A stretch of 64,000 nucleotides of DNA from Halorubrum sp. JWXQ-INN 858 (GCF_009806985.1 NZ_WUAX01000003.1:1-64000); one strand, 5' to 3'; positions 1 through 8,829 are shown, counted from the stretch's first letter. The notes: generated by a model not told the origin, from the letters alone. A program made the numbers and translations.

Positions 1-2
1 CC

Positions 3-110
3 TTCGGCGCGGGCCGCATCCTCGGCGTCGACGCCCACCTCGAAACCCTCGACGTCGGCGGCCAACCCCTCATCGAACGCTACCCCGCCCTCCGCTACCT
101 CCTCGGGTAA
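3..110 (+). CDS. C-terminal end of an unidentified protein (5' end outside window)
   Basis: An open frame runs in from the left edge and stops at TAA, giving the last 35 residues of a protein that ends in ERYPALRYLLG. The codons have the C/G-rich third positions of the neighbouring genes, so this is very likely coding. I do not recognise the family from this fragment and assign no function. It is followed by about 80 bases before the convergent membrane protein gene. Confidence 0.6.
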   Translation, partial: FGAGRILGVDAHLETLDVGGQPLIERYPALRYLLG

Positions 111-193
111 CCCACCCGAACCCACCCGCTCGACCCGCCCGACTTATCCGCTCGACCCACCGTACCGCCCGCAAATCGTCTTTTCGCACGTTG

Positions 194-1273
194 TTACGTC
201 GATTCATCGTTCTCGCTGAACCGAGTAGAGCCGTCACTGCTATCCAAAATGAACGGTCCAGCCGCCAGTGTCCTAATGGAGATCGTGGCCGTGCGGAGTA
301 CGTATGCCGAAAACAACGTGTACGGGATCATCCCGACGATGTACGTGAAGCCGACGAACCAGATGATCGACGGAACGCCGACGATCGGGAACTCCGGTAA
401 CAGCCCCGCTCTGAGCGAGAGTATCGCGTAGACGAGATACACGAGGGCAGGAAAAGCGATGACCAGCAACCCACGAGAAAGGTTCGCCAGTTCCTGCTTG
501 AAATAGAGCGTCTTGAAGTATTCCCGACCGATCGTGAAGTATTTGAGGGTTGTGAGAAGTTCGTCGATGTTCTCCAGTTGGCTATCGGTGAGCGTTCCTT
601 CGTGGTCAACTCGGAGCTGGCGGATGGCATAGATCTGTCGTGAGTAGTTATACTGAATCCCGGCGAACATCACCTCGGATATCCCAACTGCGTTCTCTAA
701 GCGGCCTTCAACGGTGTCCACCTGGGTGACGATATCATCCGCAATGAGTCCGACTTGAGACGTAAGCGCCGCACCGTCGTTCGAGGTGCTCTCGGAGAGT
801 TCCTCTGCGTTGGTTCGGATCGAGTCGAAAATCGCTTCAAGGAACGCTGCCGGGCGGGCTGGGCTGACGTCCGAATTCGTGTGCTCCCGAACCGAATCAC
901 GAAACGAGAACGTCTCCTCGATCTCCTCTTCTTGATCACCGAGCGCAGTGATCTCCTGTGAAAGGACGATCGAATTCACCGAAAGGGCGATCGACACGAG
1001 CAAAATGATCCCACTGAAAAGCGCGAGAAGGATCGTCTGAACCACTTGTTCCTCCGTGAACAGGGTCACGAGCTCGTCCGACCAGATCACACCGCTCCCG
1101 ATGAATCCGAGGCCGACGAGTACCAACGCGACCGCGGAGACGACCCATCTGTTTCCGTTGACCAGCACCCACTGCAACAGTGGGTTCGTTTCGATCGATA
1201 TCAGCCCTGCTTCCGACTCGCTCGTTCGCCGTTCGCTTCGTCCGGCGGGCTCGTTGTCGATATCGGTGTCCAT
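194..1273 (-). CDS. haloarchaeal four-helix integral membrane protein, function unknown
   Basis: A 359-residue protein starting at MDTDID; two in-frame ATGs lie 7 and 10 codons further upstream. It has an acidic N-terminus, two hydrophobic helices at about residues 43-65 and 78-103, a long soluble acidic and probably helical segment at about 110-260, and two more helices at about 264-288 and 303-327. The paired-helix / soluble domain / paired-helix layout would put the central domain on one membrane face. I recognise no catalytic motif. Its base composition is noticeably less GC-rich than its neighbours, with more A/T at third positions, which hints at recent acquisition. It stands alone and faces away from the broken HAD gene. 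Confidence 0.75.
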   Translation of the reverse strand: MDTDIDNEPAGRSERRTSESEAGLISIETNPLLQWVLVNGNRWVVSAVALVLVGLGFIGSGVIWSDELVTLFTEEQVVQTILLALFSGIILLVSIALSVNSIVLSQEITALGDQEEEIEETFSFRDSVREHTNSDVSPARPAAFLEAIFDSIRTNAEELSESTSNDGAALTSQVGLIADDIVTQVDTVEGRLENAVGISEVMFAGIQYNYSRQIYAIRQLRVDHEGTLTDSQLENIDELLTTLKYFTIGREYFKTLYFKQELANLSRGLLVIAFPALVYLVYAILSLRAGLLPEFPIVGVPSIIWFVGFTYIVGMIPYTLFSAYVLRTATISIRTLAAGPFILDSSDGSTRFSENDEST

Positions 1274-1451
1274 ACTCGGCATGAGATAACTACGATAGCA
1301 CACGGCATAACGTACCGTGACTGTCCGACCGAATCAGCGATGGACACCTTCGCTTTAGGTTTGAACGGCTGTTGGGGCTCGATTTCCGAGACGCGTTCTC
1401 GTCCGAAACGGCAGGTCCGCCGAAACGTGGGTCGTCCCTCTCAGTTCTCGC

Positions 1452-1877
1452 TCACGTTCGCTCCGTGACGAACGGAAGCAGGTCCTCCAGGCTCCGGATC
1501 TCGGCGACGGGCTCGACGTCGAGCTCCAGGCTCGCGTTGTGGTCGCGCCGAATGAACACGCCGTCGAGGCCGGCGTTCTCGGCGGCGCGCATGTCGCTCT
1601 CGCGGTCGCCGACGTAGAGCCCGTTCGTCGCGTCGAGCGCATCGAGTGCCTCGTTCAGGTAGTGTGGGTCGGGTTTCCGGCGGGCGAACCCTTCCGGGCC
1701 GAGGTCGCGGCCGCGGGCGAACCCGAACGCGTCCAGGCGGAAGTGGTCGACGACGAACGCGACGGTGGGATCGTAGTTGTTGCTGACGAGGCCGACGGTC
1801 GCGTGGTCCGCGAGTCGGTCGAGCGCCTCGACGTCGTCGTACAGTCCGCGAACCCCCGCCGCGAGGCGCTCGATCAC
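1452..1877 (-). pseudogene. HAD-superfamily phosphatase, N-terminally truncated
   Basis: The last 141 residues, counted from a GTG, match the back half of haloarchaeal HAD hydrolases. They contain the motif II serine region (VGLVSNNYD), the motif III lysine (ARRKPDPHYL) and the motif IV acidic pair (YVGDRESDMRAAENAG). The N-terminal DxDx(T/V) nucleophile motif and the cap are absent. Just upstream lies AT-rich sequence with TATA-like stretches at 1911-1927, followed by the divergent phosphatase gene. The reading frame stays open upstream, but that part is antisense to ppk1 and the phosphatase and is not HAD-like. Without the nucleophile Asp it cannot be a normal HAD enzyme, so I call it a remnant. 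A short expressed protein from the GTG remains possible. Confidence 0.65.
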
Positions 1878-1940
1878 GGACCGGGTTCGCGGCTGGCTGC
1901 GTCGACGGAGTATATAGGAATATATACGGCTCTTAGCGGC

Positions 1941-1950
1941 GCTTAAACGG
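1941..1950 (+). promoter_or_regulatory. TATA box of the phosphatase-ppk1 operon
   Basis: GCTTAAACGG lies 24-33 bases before the ATG at 1974, the expected spacing for a leaderless haloarchaeal transcript. A second AT-rich stretch, TATATAGGAATATATAC at 1911-1927, lies just upstream and could serve either strand. Confidence 0.5.
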
Positions 1951-1973
1951 GGATGGCGCGTAGGTGGAACTGA

Positions 1974-2666
1974 ATGGATCGACAGTTCCACCCGGAGGTC
2001 GCGCCGCACCACCGGCGGATCGACCTCGACGACTTCGACGACGCGTACGTGATCGGCGACGTGCACGGCTGTCCGGAGCCGCTGGACCGGCTCCTGTCGA
2101 CGCTCGGCGTCACCGACGACGACCTGCTCCTGTTCGTCGGCGATCTCGTCAGGAAGGGCCCGGACAGCGCCGCCGTCGTCGAGCGCGTCCGTGACGCCCC
2201 CAACGCCTTCACCGTTCGGGGGAACAACGAGGAGAAGCTCCTTCGGGGCGAGAAGTCGCTCCCGGGGCTGTCCGACGACGACCTCGCGTGGATCCGGTCG
2301 CTGCCGGTTGCCATCTCCGTCGGGGACGACCTGATCGTTCACGGCGGCGTGGACCCGCGGAAGCCGCTGGCCGAACACACGATCGACGACCTCCAGAACA
2401 CCCGGTCGCTCGCGCCGGGCGGGAGCTACGACCCGCCCTACTGGTACGAGGAGTACGCGGGTCCACCGCGGGTGTTCTTCGGTCACACCGTCCTCGACGA
2501 GCCGACGGTCTCCGAGTGGGCCGTCGGGCTCGATACGGGCTGTGTGTACGGCGGGACGCTCACGGCGTACGACCTGCGGCGCGGGACGCTGACCACGGTG
2601 CCGGCCATGCGCGGCGGCGTGGACCGCAGCGACGCGAAGATCGTCTCCGTCGCGGAACTCGACTGA
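1974..2666 (+). CDS. PPP-type metallophosphoesterase (PrpE/ApaH-like)
   Basis: A 230-residue calcineurin-like phosphoesterase. Visible motifs are GDVHG (residues 28-32), GDLVRKGPDS, RGNNEEK, IVHGGVDP and FFGHTV, in the family order. The usual GDxVDRG is GDLVRKG and the usual GNHE is GNNE, so the histidine proton donor of the central motif is replaced by Asn. Relatives hydrolyse phosphoproteins or dinucleoside polyphosphates; the substrate here is unknown. Its stop is one base before the polyphosphate kinase start, so the two are cotranscribed. A role in polyphosphate or nucleotide signalling is an inference from that coupling. Confidence 0.85.
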   Translation: MDRQFHPEVAPHHRRIDLDDFDDAYVIGDVHGCPEPLDRLLSTLGVTDDDLLLFVGDLVRKGPDSAAVVERVRDAPNAFTVRGNNEEKLLRGEKSLPGLSDDDLAWIRSLPVAISVGDDLIVHGGVDPRKPLAEHTIDDLQNTRSLAPGGSYDPPYWYEEYAGPPRVFFGHTVLDEPTVSEWAVGLDTGCVYGGTLTAYDLRRGTLTTVPAMRGGVDRSDAKIVSVAELD

Positions 2667-2667
2667 G

Positions 2668-5328
2668 ATGGTCGACGCGAACGGGGAGGTGGCCGACGGC
2701 ACGGGTAACGACGACGCTCCAGCCGATGGCTCCCTCGCCGACGACTCTGCGGGCAACGACGACGCTCCAGCCGACGACGACAACGGCGAGCCGGCCGACC
2801 CGCCGTCGGATCCGACGGTCCTCTCGCCGGACTCGTGGCGTGACGCGACCCCGCCGCGGACGCCCCCCATCGCCTCGACGCCCCCGCCGACGGGCGCACC
2901 CTTCGACGAGGCGGGGTGGTACCTGAACCGCGAGCTCTCCGAACTCTCCTTCCAGTGGCGGGTGCTGTACGAGGCGCTCGACGAGCGCCAACCGCCGCTG
3001 GAGCGGCTCCGGTTCCTCTCGATCCTCACGCGCAACCTCGACGAGTTCTTCATGAAGCGGATCGGCGGGCTGAAACAGCAGATCGACGCCGGGACCACGG
3101 AGCCGACCGTCGACGGGGCGACCCCCGAAGCGCAGTGGGAGGCCGTCCTCGACGCCGCCCGTGACCTCTCGGAGACGGCGTCGCGGTGTTATCACGGCGC
3201 GGTCCGGCCGCGGCTCGCGGAGGCCGGGGTCGAGATCCTCGGGTACGACGACCTGTCGGCGGCCGAACGGGCCCACCTCCGGAAGCGGTTCGAGTCCTCG
3301 ATCCTCCCGACGCTGACGCCGCTCACGTTCGATCCCGCACACCCGTTCCCGTTCCTCTCGAACCTCTCGCTGTCGCTCGCGGTGCGGACCCGCGACGACG
3401 ACGGCGAGGAGCGGTTCTCCCGGATCAAGGTCCCCGAGAACCTCCCCCGGCTGGTGCCGACGCTCCCCGACGGCGATGGGGGCAACGGGGGCGACGCCGA
3501 CGCGTCCGCCCCGGACGCCCCGGACGCCCTGGACGCCTCGGGAACCCCGAACATCCCGAACACCCCGGACGCCGACCGTACATCCAACGTCGAGGGGACA
3601 CGGCTGATACCCGTCGAGCGGGTGATCGCGGCGAACCTCGACCTGGTCTTCCCGAACGTGGAGGTGGTGGGCCACTCGACGTTCCGCGTGACGCGCAACG
3701 CCGAGGTCCGCCGCAACGAGGACGTCGCCGAGGGGCTGATAGAGCGGATCGAGGACGTCCTCAGACAGCGGCGCTTCGCGACCCTGGTCCGTCTCGAGGT
3801 CGACGAGGACACCTCCGACGCCGTGCGCGACCTCCTCGTCAAGCACCTCGACGTCTCGGAGGCCGAGGTGTTCGAACGTCGTGCCCCCCTGGCGCTGAGC
3901 GGGTTCACCCAGCCGTACGACCTCGACCGGCCGGACCTCAAACACCCGCGGTGGACGCCACAGCAACACCCGCGGTTCGCCGGGCTCGACTCGAAGCGCC
4001 CGGACGAGCTGTTCGCCGAGATCCGCGACGGCGACGCGTTGGTTCACCACCCGTATCACTCGTTTTCCGACACCGTCCAGACGTTCCTCGACGCCGCGGC
4101 CTACGACGCCGACACGCTCGCGATCAAGGCGGCGATCTACCGGACGGCACCGGACTCGCGAGTGATCCGGAGCCTGATCGACGCCGCCAAGAACGGCAAG
4201 CAGGTGGCGGTGATGGTCGAGCTGAAGGCGCGGTTCGACGAGGAGAACAACCTCCGCTGGGTCAAGCGGCTGGAGGAGGAGGGGATCCACGTCGCGTACG
4301 GTTCCGTCGGGCTGAAGACCCACAGCAAGGTCGCGCTCGCGGTTCGCGAGGAGGGCGACGACGTCCGGATCTACTCGCACGTCGCCACCGGAAACTACCA
4401 CTCCGGGACGGCGAACGGCTACGTCGACCTCGGATTGTTCACGGCCGACCCGGACGTCGGACAGGACCTCGTTCGGCTGTTCAACTCCTTTACGGGCCAC
4501 TCGCGGCACCAGACGTACCGGAAGCTGTTGGTCGCCCCCGAAACCCTTCGCGGACGGTTGTACGAGCTGATCGACCGCGAGATCGCCCACGCGAAAGCCA
4601 GCAAGGCGGAGGCGAACGGCGACGGCAGGGATGACGGGAACGGCGACGGGAGGAATGGCGAGAACGGCGACGGCAGGGGAGGCGGAAACGGCGACGGCGG
4701 AAACGACGACGGGGAGGATGGCGCGAACGGCGACGGTGTCGGCGGCGTCGACGACCGGGGCGGCCGGATCGTCGCGAAGATGAACGCCTTGGAGGACCCG
4801 GCGGTCGTCGAGAAGCTGTACGAGGCGGCGAGCGCCGGCGTCGAGATCGACCTGATCGTCAGGGGGATCTGCCGGCTCCGTCCGGGCGTGCCGGGCGTCA
4901 CCGACGGCGTCCGCGTCCACAGCGTCGTCGGGCGCTTCCTGGAACACTCGCGGGTCTTCCGGTTCGGCAACGCCGGCGACCCGGACTACTTCGCCGGCTC
5001 CGCCGACTGGATGACCCGCAACCTCGATCGGCGGGTGGAGGCGGTCGCGCCGGTCGAAGATCCGGTGCTCCAGGCCGAACTCGACGTGATCCTCGACACG
5101 ATGCTCGAGGACAACCGCCGGCGCTGGACCATGCGACCGGACGGCAGCTACGTCCAGGCGAGACCGGCGGCCGGGGAGCCGGTCCGTGACACACACGAGG
5201 CGCTGATGGCACGCGCACACGAGACCGCTCCCGACGAGGACCGTCTCCCCTCGCGCGAGCCCGAAGCCGGCCGGGAGCCGAACGTCGACCTCGACGAGGT
5301 GTTCACCTCGGAGGGCGACCTCGAGTGA
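2668..5328 (+). CDS. ppk1: polyphosphate kinase 1
   Basis: An 886-residue PPK1, which reversibly transfers the ATP gamma-phosphate to polyphosphate. After an acidic N-terminal extension of about 75 residues comes the PPK N domain (YLNRELSELSFQWRVLYEA), then the middle and two phospholipase-D-like C-terminal domains. YSHVATGNYH (His571, His578) carries the region of the phosphorylated histidine, and VVGRFLEHSRVF the second conserved histidine. The family is usually about 690-720 residues. The extra length comes from the N-terminal extension and two low-complexity inserts, near residues 270-310 (Asp/Ala/Pro/Asn) and 649-692 (Gly/Asn/Asp repeats), both encoded by short DNA repeats. It is coupled to the phosphatase gene upstream. 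Confidence 0.95.
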   Translation: MVDANGEVADGTGNDDAPADGSLADDSAGNDDAPADDDNGEPADPPSDPTVLSPDSWRDATPPRTPPIASTPPPTGAPFDEAGWYLNRELSELSFQWRVLYEALDERQPPLERLRFLSILTRNLDEFFMKRIGGLKQQIDAGTTEPTVDGATPEAQWEAVLDAARDLSETASRCYHGAVRPRLAEAGVEILGYDDLSAAERAHLRKRFESSILPTLTPLTFDPAHPFPFLSNLSLSLAVRTRDDDGEERFSRIKVPENLPRLVPTLPDGDGGNGGDADASAPDAPDALDASGTPNIPNTPDADRTSNVEGTRLIPVERVIAANLDLVFPNVEVVGHSTFRVTRNAEVRRNEDVAEGLIERIEDVLRQRRFATLVRLEVDEDTSDAVRDLLVKHLDVSEAEVFERRAPLALSGFTQPYDLDRPDLKHPRWTPQQHPRFAGLDSKRPDELFAEIRDGDALVHHPYHSFSDTVQTFLDAAAYDADTLAIKAAIYRTAPDSRVIRSLIDAAKNGKQVAVMVELKARFDEENNLRWVKRLEEEGIHVAYGSVGLKTHSKVALAVREEGDDVRIYSHVATGNYHSGTANGYVDLGLFTADPDVGQDLVRLFNSFTGHSRHQTYRKLLVAPETLRGRLYELIDREIAHAKASKAEANGDGRDDGNGDGRNGENGDGRGGGNGDGGNDDGEDGANGDGVGGVDDRGGRIVAKMNALEDPAVVEKLYEAASAGVEIDLIVRGICRLRPGVPGVTDGVRVHSVVGRFLEHSRVFRFGNAGDPDYFAGSADWMTRNLDRRVEAVAPVEDPVLQAELDVILDTMLEDNRRRWTMRPDGSYVQARPAAGEPVRDTHEALMARAHETAPDEDRLPSREPEAGREPNVDLDEVFTSEGDLE
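4612..4740 (+). repeat. in-frame GGCGACGG/AACGGC repeat inside ppk1
   Basis: Imperfect tandem repeats of 12-24 bases built on AACGGCGACGGC encode about 43 residues of Asn-Gly-Asp-Gly. The stretch sits between two conserved PPK segments (ELIDREIAHAKA and GGRIVAKMNALEDP), where bacterial PPK1 has only a few residues. It looks like replication-slippage expansion that keeps the frame. Confidence 0.8.
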
Positions 5329-5403
5329 GGAGCGGGGACCACCCCTCCGACCGCGCGGCCCGATCGCCGGCGACGCTCCGCGATCCCCGCCACCCGTCGA
5401 CGA

Positions 5404-5757
5404 TCAGCTCGCGTCGTCCTCGCCGCGAAACGACCCCGGCGTGTGCGCGTACACCGCGTAGAGCACGACGGCGGCGATGAGGAAATCGAGGCTGTGTTCG
5501 AGGAAGTGATGGATCGGCATCGGGACGTAGCCGAGCACGGTCGCCGCGCCGACGACCGAGCGGAACCACAGCGCCCCGATCGCGAGGCTGATCAGGAGGT
5601 ACTGTCTGCGTCGGCGTCTCGCGTACGCGACGAGGCTGACGGCGAACAGGATCCCGGTGCCGATCCCGGCGACGGCGACGACCGCGAGAAGCGGGAGCGA
5701 CCCCTCGACGCCCCACCCGTTCGCCGCGGTCGGTACGAGCGCGGACACGTACGTCAC
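5404..5757 (-). CDS. small haloarchaeal three-helix membrane protein
   Basis: A 117-residue protein with three hydrophobic helices at about residues 20-42, 52-72 and 84-104. An Arg-rich loop (YARRRRRQY) lies between the first two, and a PMPIHHFLEHSLD segment carries three histidines before the last helix. The His cluster next to a membrane helix could bind metal or haem, but that is inference. It is transcribed divergently from the winged-helix regulator that starts 116 bases away, an arrangement that often reflects regulation of the membrane partner. No enzymatic family is recognised. Confidence 0.75.
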   Translation of the reverse strand: MTYVSALVPTAANGWGVEGSLPLLAVVAVAGIGTGILFAVSLVAYARRRRRQYLLISLAIGALWFRSVVGAATVLGYVPMPIHHFLEHSLDFLIAAVVLYAVYAHTPGSFRGEDDAS

Positions 5758-5872
5758 GGATACGCGAGCGTCCGTGCGGGAGGGTTAAGAGCTTACGGGC
5801 GCGGGAAGCCGTCACCACGCGGTGAGAATCCGGGAGAGGCTTTACTCCGAGAGCCCGAAGTATCGGTATCGA

Positions 5873-6376
5873 ATGACGACGACGCGCGACCGGATCCGCC
5901 GGCACGTCCGCCTGACGCCGGGGGTCCACTTCAGTCGCCTCGGGCGCGATCTCGATCTGGCGACCGGCCAGGTCCAGTACCACCTCCGCCGGCTGGTGCG
6001 CGAGGACGAGCTGGTCGCCGAGGAGGTCGGCGGGCGGACCCACTACTTCGTCCCCGAGTTCGACCCGTGGGAGCGCCGGGCCCTCGCGTACCTCCGCCGG
6101 GAGACGTCGCGAGGGATCGTCGTGCGGCTCCATGCGAACGGCCCCGCCCGTCCGGTCGACCTCGCGGCCGAGCTCGGCGTCGCCCGCAGCACCGTCGCGT
6201 ACCACGTCTCGAACCTCGCCGACGCCGGCGTGATCGAGCGGTCGGAGTCGACCCCGATGCGGGTGTCGCTCGCGGACCCGGACCGGACCGCGGAGCTCCT
6301 CGACGCCGTCTCGCCGTCGCTGCCCAACCGCGTCGTCGACCGGTTCGTGCGGACCGTCGACCGGCTGTTCGAGTGA
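5873..6376 (+). CDS. transcriptional regulator with two winged-helix domains
   Basis: A 167-residue regulator starting at ATG (MTTTRDRIRRHVRL); an in-frame GTG 17 codons upstream is less likely. Residues about 8-50 form one winged helix (HFSRLGRDLDLATGQVQYHL). Residues about 75-125 form a second (VDLAAELGVARSTVAYHVSNL). Paired ArsR/GntR-like winged helices of this kind are common haloarchaeal DNA-binding regulators. It is divergent from the small three-helix membrane protein and may control it. Confidence 0.85.
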   Translation: MTTTRDRIRRHVRLTPGVHFSRLGRDLDLATGQVQYHLRRLVREDELVAEEVGGRTHYFVPEFDPWERRALAYLRRETSRGIVVRLHANGPARPVDLAAELGVARSTVAYHVSNLADAGVIERSESTPMRVSLADPDRTAELLDAVSPSLPNRVVDRFVRTVDRLFE

Positions 6377-6460
6377 CGGCTCGGTCGGACGGCTGGCCGT
6401 TCGAGTGACGGCTCGGTACATGACCGCCCGCCCGTCCGACCGATCCCCAACGGCGACGCC

Positions 6461-7516
6461 TCACTCCCGCTGGTCGTACTTCGCGACCGCGCGGTCCGCC
6501 CGCCGCGAGAGGCCGTTCGGGTTCCGCGCCGGCGACCGGTCCTTCGTTCGGGCGACGATCCCGTCCGACACCCCGGTCGCGATCCCGAACACGACGTCGC
6601 GGCCGTTCCCCGCCCACCCCGACGGGGTCGTGTCGCCGCGAACCACGTCGCGGGCGACCGCGACCGCGTCCTTCACGGCATGGGTTCCGGTCCGAACGAG
6701 GACGCCGGGGCGGATCCCGTAGTTCTTCAACAGCCGGTACGCGAGCGCGCGGTACTTCCAGCCCCAGTCGCGGGAGTCACGCCCCCCGTCGGCCGCCCTG
6801 CAGTCGGCGGGCTCCTCGAGGACCGACAGCTCGGGTTCCCAGACGACCGCGTGGTCGGTGCTCGCGAGTCGGTGGGCGACGTCGCGCGCGCCGCCGGTGT
6901 GGAGGTACTCGTCGAAGCCGTCGAGGTCGCGGAGCGTGTCGCGACGGAAGGCGACGTTGCCGCCCGCGAAGTAGGTCACCTCCCGCCCGGCGATCCGACG
7001 GCGCTCGGGACCGTCGCGGCCGTCACGACCGTTCGAGCCGCCGGAATCTGCGGCGTCAACGGCCTCCGCAGGATCCGTGGTGTCGGCGGCGTCCGCGGCA
7101 TCCGTGGCGTCCGTGGTGTCCGCGACGTCGGCAGCGTCGCCCGAGTCCGTCGGATCCGATCCCTCCGAGGTCGGGACCATCCGGATCGGTCCCGTTACGA
7201 CGTCGCCGCGTTCGAGGCCGCGTTCGAGCGCACCGACCCACGACGCGCCGATCCGGTTGTCGTAGTCGACGAAGGCGACGACCGAGCCGGTCGCCACCTC
7301 GATGCCGGCGTTGCGCGCGACGTTCACGGTCCGGTCGGAGATCTCCACCAGCACGTCGACGTCGTCCCGTTCGCGCACCATCCCGGTGGTCCCGTCGGCC
7401 GAGGGGCCGTTGACGACGATCACCTCGGCGTCGGGCGCGTGGACCGCGAGCGCGTCGAGGCACGCGGCCAGCTGATCCCGACCGTTGAGCGTCGGGACGA
7501 CTACCGAGAGGTCCAT
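6461..7516 (-). CDS. family 2 glycosyltransferase
   Basis: A 351-residue GT-A glycosyltransferase. The N-terminus SVVVPTLNGRDQL and VIVVNGPSADGT form the nucleotide-binding fold, FVDYDNRIG supplies the metal-binding acidic motif, and YFAGGNVAFRRDTLRDLDGFDE is the acceptor region. The C-terminal part (KYRALAYRLLKNYGIRPG and following) is amphipathic and may contact the membrane. It probably transfers a nucleotide-activated sugar in S-layer glycoprotein or lipid glycosylation; donor and acceptor are unknown. An acidic Asp/Ala/Thr-rich insert at about residues 118-165 is encoded by short repeats and splits the catalytic domain. A TATA-like TTTTTAAC lies just upstream on the minus strand. Confidence 0.85.
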   Translation of the reverse strand: MDLSVVVPTLNGRDQLAACLDALAVHAPDAEVIVVNGPSADGTTGMVRERDDVDVLVEISDRTVNVARNAGIEVATGSVVAFVDYDNRIGASWVGALERGLERGDVVTGPIRMVPTSEGSDPTDSGDAADVADTTDATDAADAADTTDPAEAVDAADSGGSNGRDGRDGPERRRIAGREVTYFAGGNVAFRRDTLRDLDGFDEYLHTGGARDVAHRLASTDHAVVWEPELSVLEEPADCRAADGGRDSRDWGWKYRALAYRLLKNYGIRPGVLVRTGTHAVKDAVAVARDVVRGDTTPSGWAGNGRDVVFGIATGVSDGIVARTKDRSPARNPNGLSRRADRAVAKYDQRE

Positions 7517-7599
7517 ACGTGGTCGTGTCGTCCCGTGGAGTTAAAAAGGGCGTCGTCGTCGCCGTCGTCGCCATCGTCGCTCGAAGGGCGGTTCCGGGA

Positions 7600-7872
7600 T
7601 CAGACCGTCAGGAAGTACACCTGTTTCCGGGCGTCCTTGAAGCTGTACCGCGAGTCGACGAGCCCCTGCTCCTCCAGCCGGTTGAGCGCGTACCGAACCG
7701 TCCGATCGGGGAGCAGCGACTCCTCGGCGAGGCCGCCCTGCGAGAGGGGAGCGTCGCTCTCCAACACCTTCGCGACGAGCTTGGCGCTCGGCGGCAGCTC
7801 GCGTAACCGCTCGCGGTACTCGCTCTCGGAGAGGCGGTCCTGTTCTGCGGTCTCCACGTGACTGGTACTCAT
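7600..7872 (-). CDS. MarR/TrmB-type helix-turn-helix regulator
   Basis: A 90-residue single-domain winged-helix protein. The recognition segment QGGLAEESLLPDRTVRYALNR and the wing SRYSFKDARKQVYFLTV are typical of small haloarchaeal MarR-like DNA-binding proteins. It has no effector domain, so it probably acts as a dimer. It faces away from the methyltransferase gene across a 156-base gap with A/T-rich promoter-like sequence for both directions. Confidence 0.85.
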   Translation of the reverse strand: MSTSHVETAEQDRLSESEYRERLRELPPSAKLVAKVLESDAPLSQGGLAEESLLPDRTVRYALNRLEEQGLVDSRYSFKDARKQVYFLTV

Positions 7873-8028
7873 GTTTCACGCAAACCCCCCGCCTGTTGGT
7901 AAAGGTTGGCTACATATGGGGGGATCCGATAGGAACAATATAAGGTCATAATACCACGGTGGGAGAGCGCGACACGGTCCGGTCGCATCCAGTACGGTTT
8001 TGGTCGTCCGGCATGGAACACGGATACC

Positions 8029-8778
8029 GTGAAGGGACAGGATTGGTATCAGGCCGACGCGGTCGCCGAGGAGTACGATGACGTCCGCTTTTCGGGCGGC
8101 GGGGCGCTTATCGACCGGCGCGAGAAGGAGGCGGTCCTCTCCGCGCTCGGCCCGATCGACGAGGGCCACCGCGTGCTGGAGGTCGCCTGCGGCACCGGTC
8201 GGTTCACGACGATGCTCGCGGACCAAGGGGCCGACATCGTCGGGCTCGATATCTCCCGCGAGATGCTCGAACAGGGGCGCGAAAAGGCCGCCGACGCGGG
8301 GCTCGCCGACCGGGTCGAGTTCATGCGCGGCGACGCCTCGCGGCTCCCGTTCCCTGACGACCACTTCGACTCGGTCGTCGCGATGCGCTTTTTCCACCTG
8401 ATGGACGACCCCATCCCGTTCATCGAGGAGCTGCAACGTGTAAGCAAGGAGCAAGTGTTCTTCGACACGTTCAACAGACGGAGCCTCCGGGTGCTGTACA
8501 CGTGGCTGCTTCCGATGGGCTCACGGCTCTACTCGGAGGACCAGGTCGTCGAGATGCTCCGCGCCGCGGACCTCACGCTCGTGAACGAGGAGCACGACTT
8601 CGTGCTGCCGTACGGCTTCTACCGCGAGCTGCCGGGGGCCGTCGCGAAACCGTTCCGCGCCGTCGACGAGCTCATCGGGAACACGGTTCCCGGCGACTAC
8701 GTGGCATCGGTGTCCTACTGGAACACCGCCGTGTCGTCGTCCGGGTCGTCGTCCGGGTCGTCGGCCGCGTCGGAGTAA
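8029..8778 (+). CDS. class I SAM-dependent methyltransferase
   Basis: A 249-residue protein with a GTG start (VKGQDWYQADAVAEEYDDVRF). The SAM-binding motif I is VLEVACGTGRFT at about residues 49-60, the acidic end of strand 2 is VGLDISREML, motif II is FMRGDASRLPFPDDHFD, and motif III follows. It is of the UbiE/Methyltransf_11 type, usually acting on small molecules, quinones or lipids; the substrate is unknown. The end is a Ser/Gly repeat (SSSGSSSGSS) encoded by GTCGTCCGG triplet repeats. AT-rich AATATAAGG upstream may be the promoter. Confidence 0.85.
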   Translation: MKGQDWYQADAVAEEYDDVRFSGGGALIDRREKEAVLSALGPIDEGHRVLEVACGTGRFTTMLADQGADIVGLDISREMLEQGREKAADAGLADRVEFMRGDASRLPFPDDHFDSVVAMRFFHLMDDPIPFIEELQRVSKEQVFFDTFNRRSLRVLYTWLLPMGSRLYSEDQVVEMLRAADLTLVNEEHDFVLPYGFYRELPGAVAKPFRAVDELIGNTVPGDYVASVSYWNTAVSSSGSSSGSSAASE

Positions 8779-8829
8779 GCGCGCGACCGTCGTCGCCGCG
8801 GCGCACGTCGCCGCCGCGGTCCGGCGTCG

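Noticed and set aside
2560..5220. A long open frame antisense to ppk1, also 886 residues
   Set aside because: It lies on the complement of ppk1, is Arg/Val-rich and non-acidic, and has no family motifs; long antisense frames are expected from GC-rich third positions.
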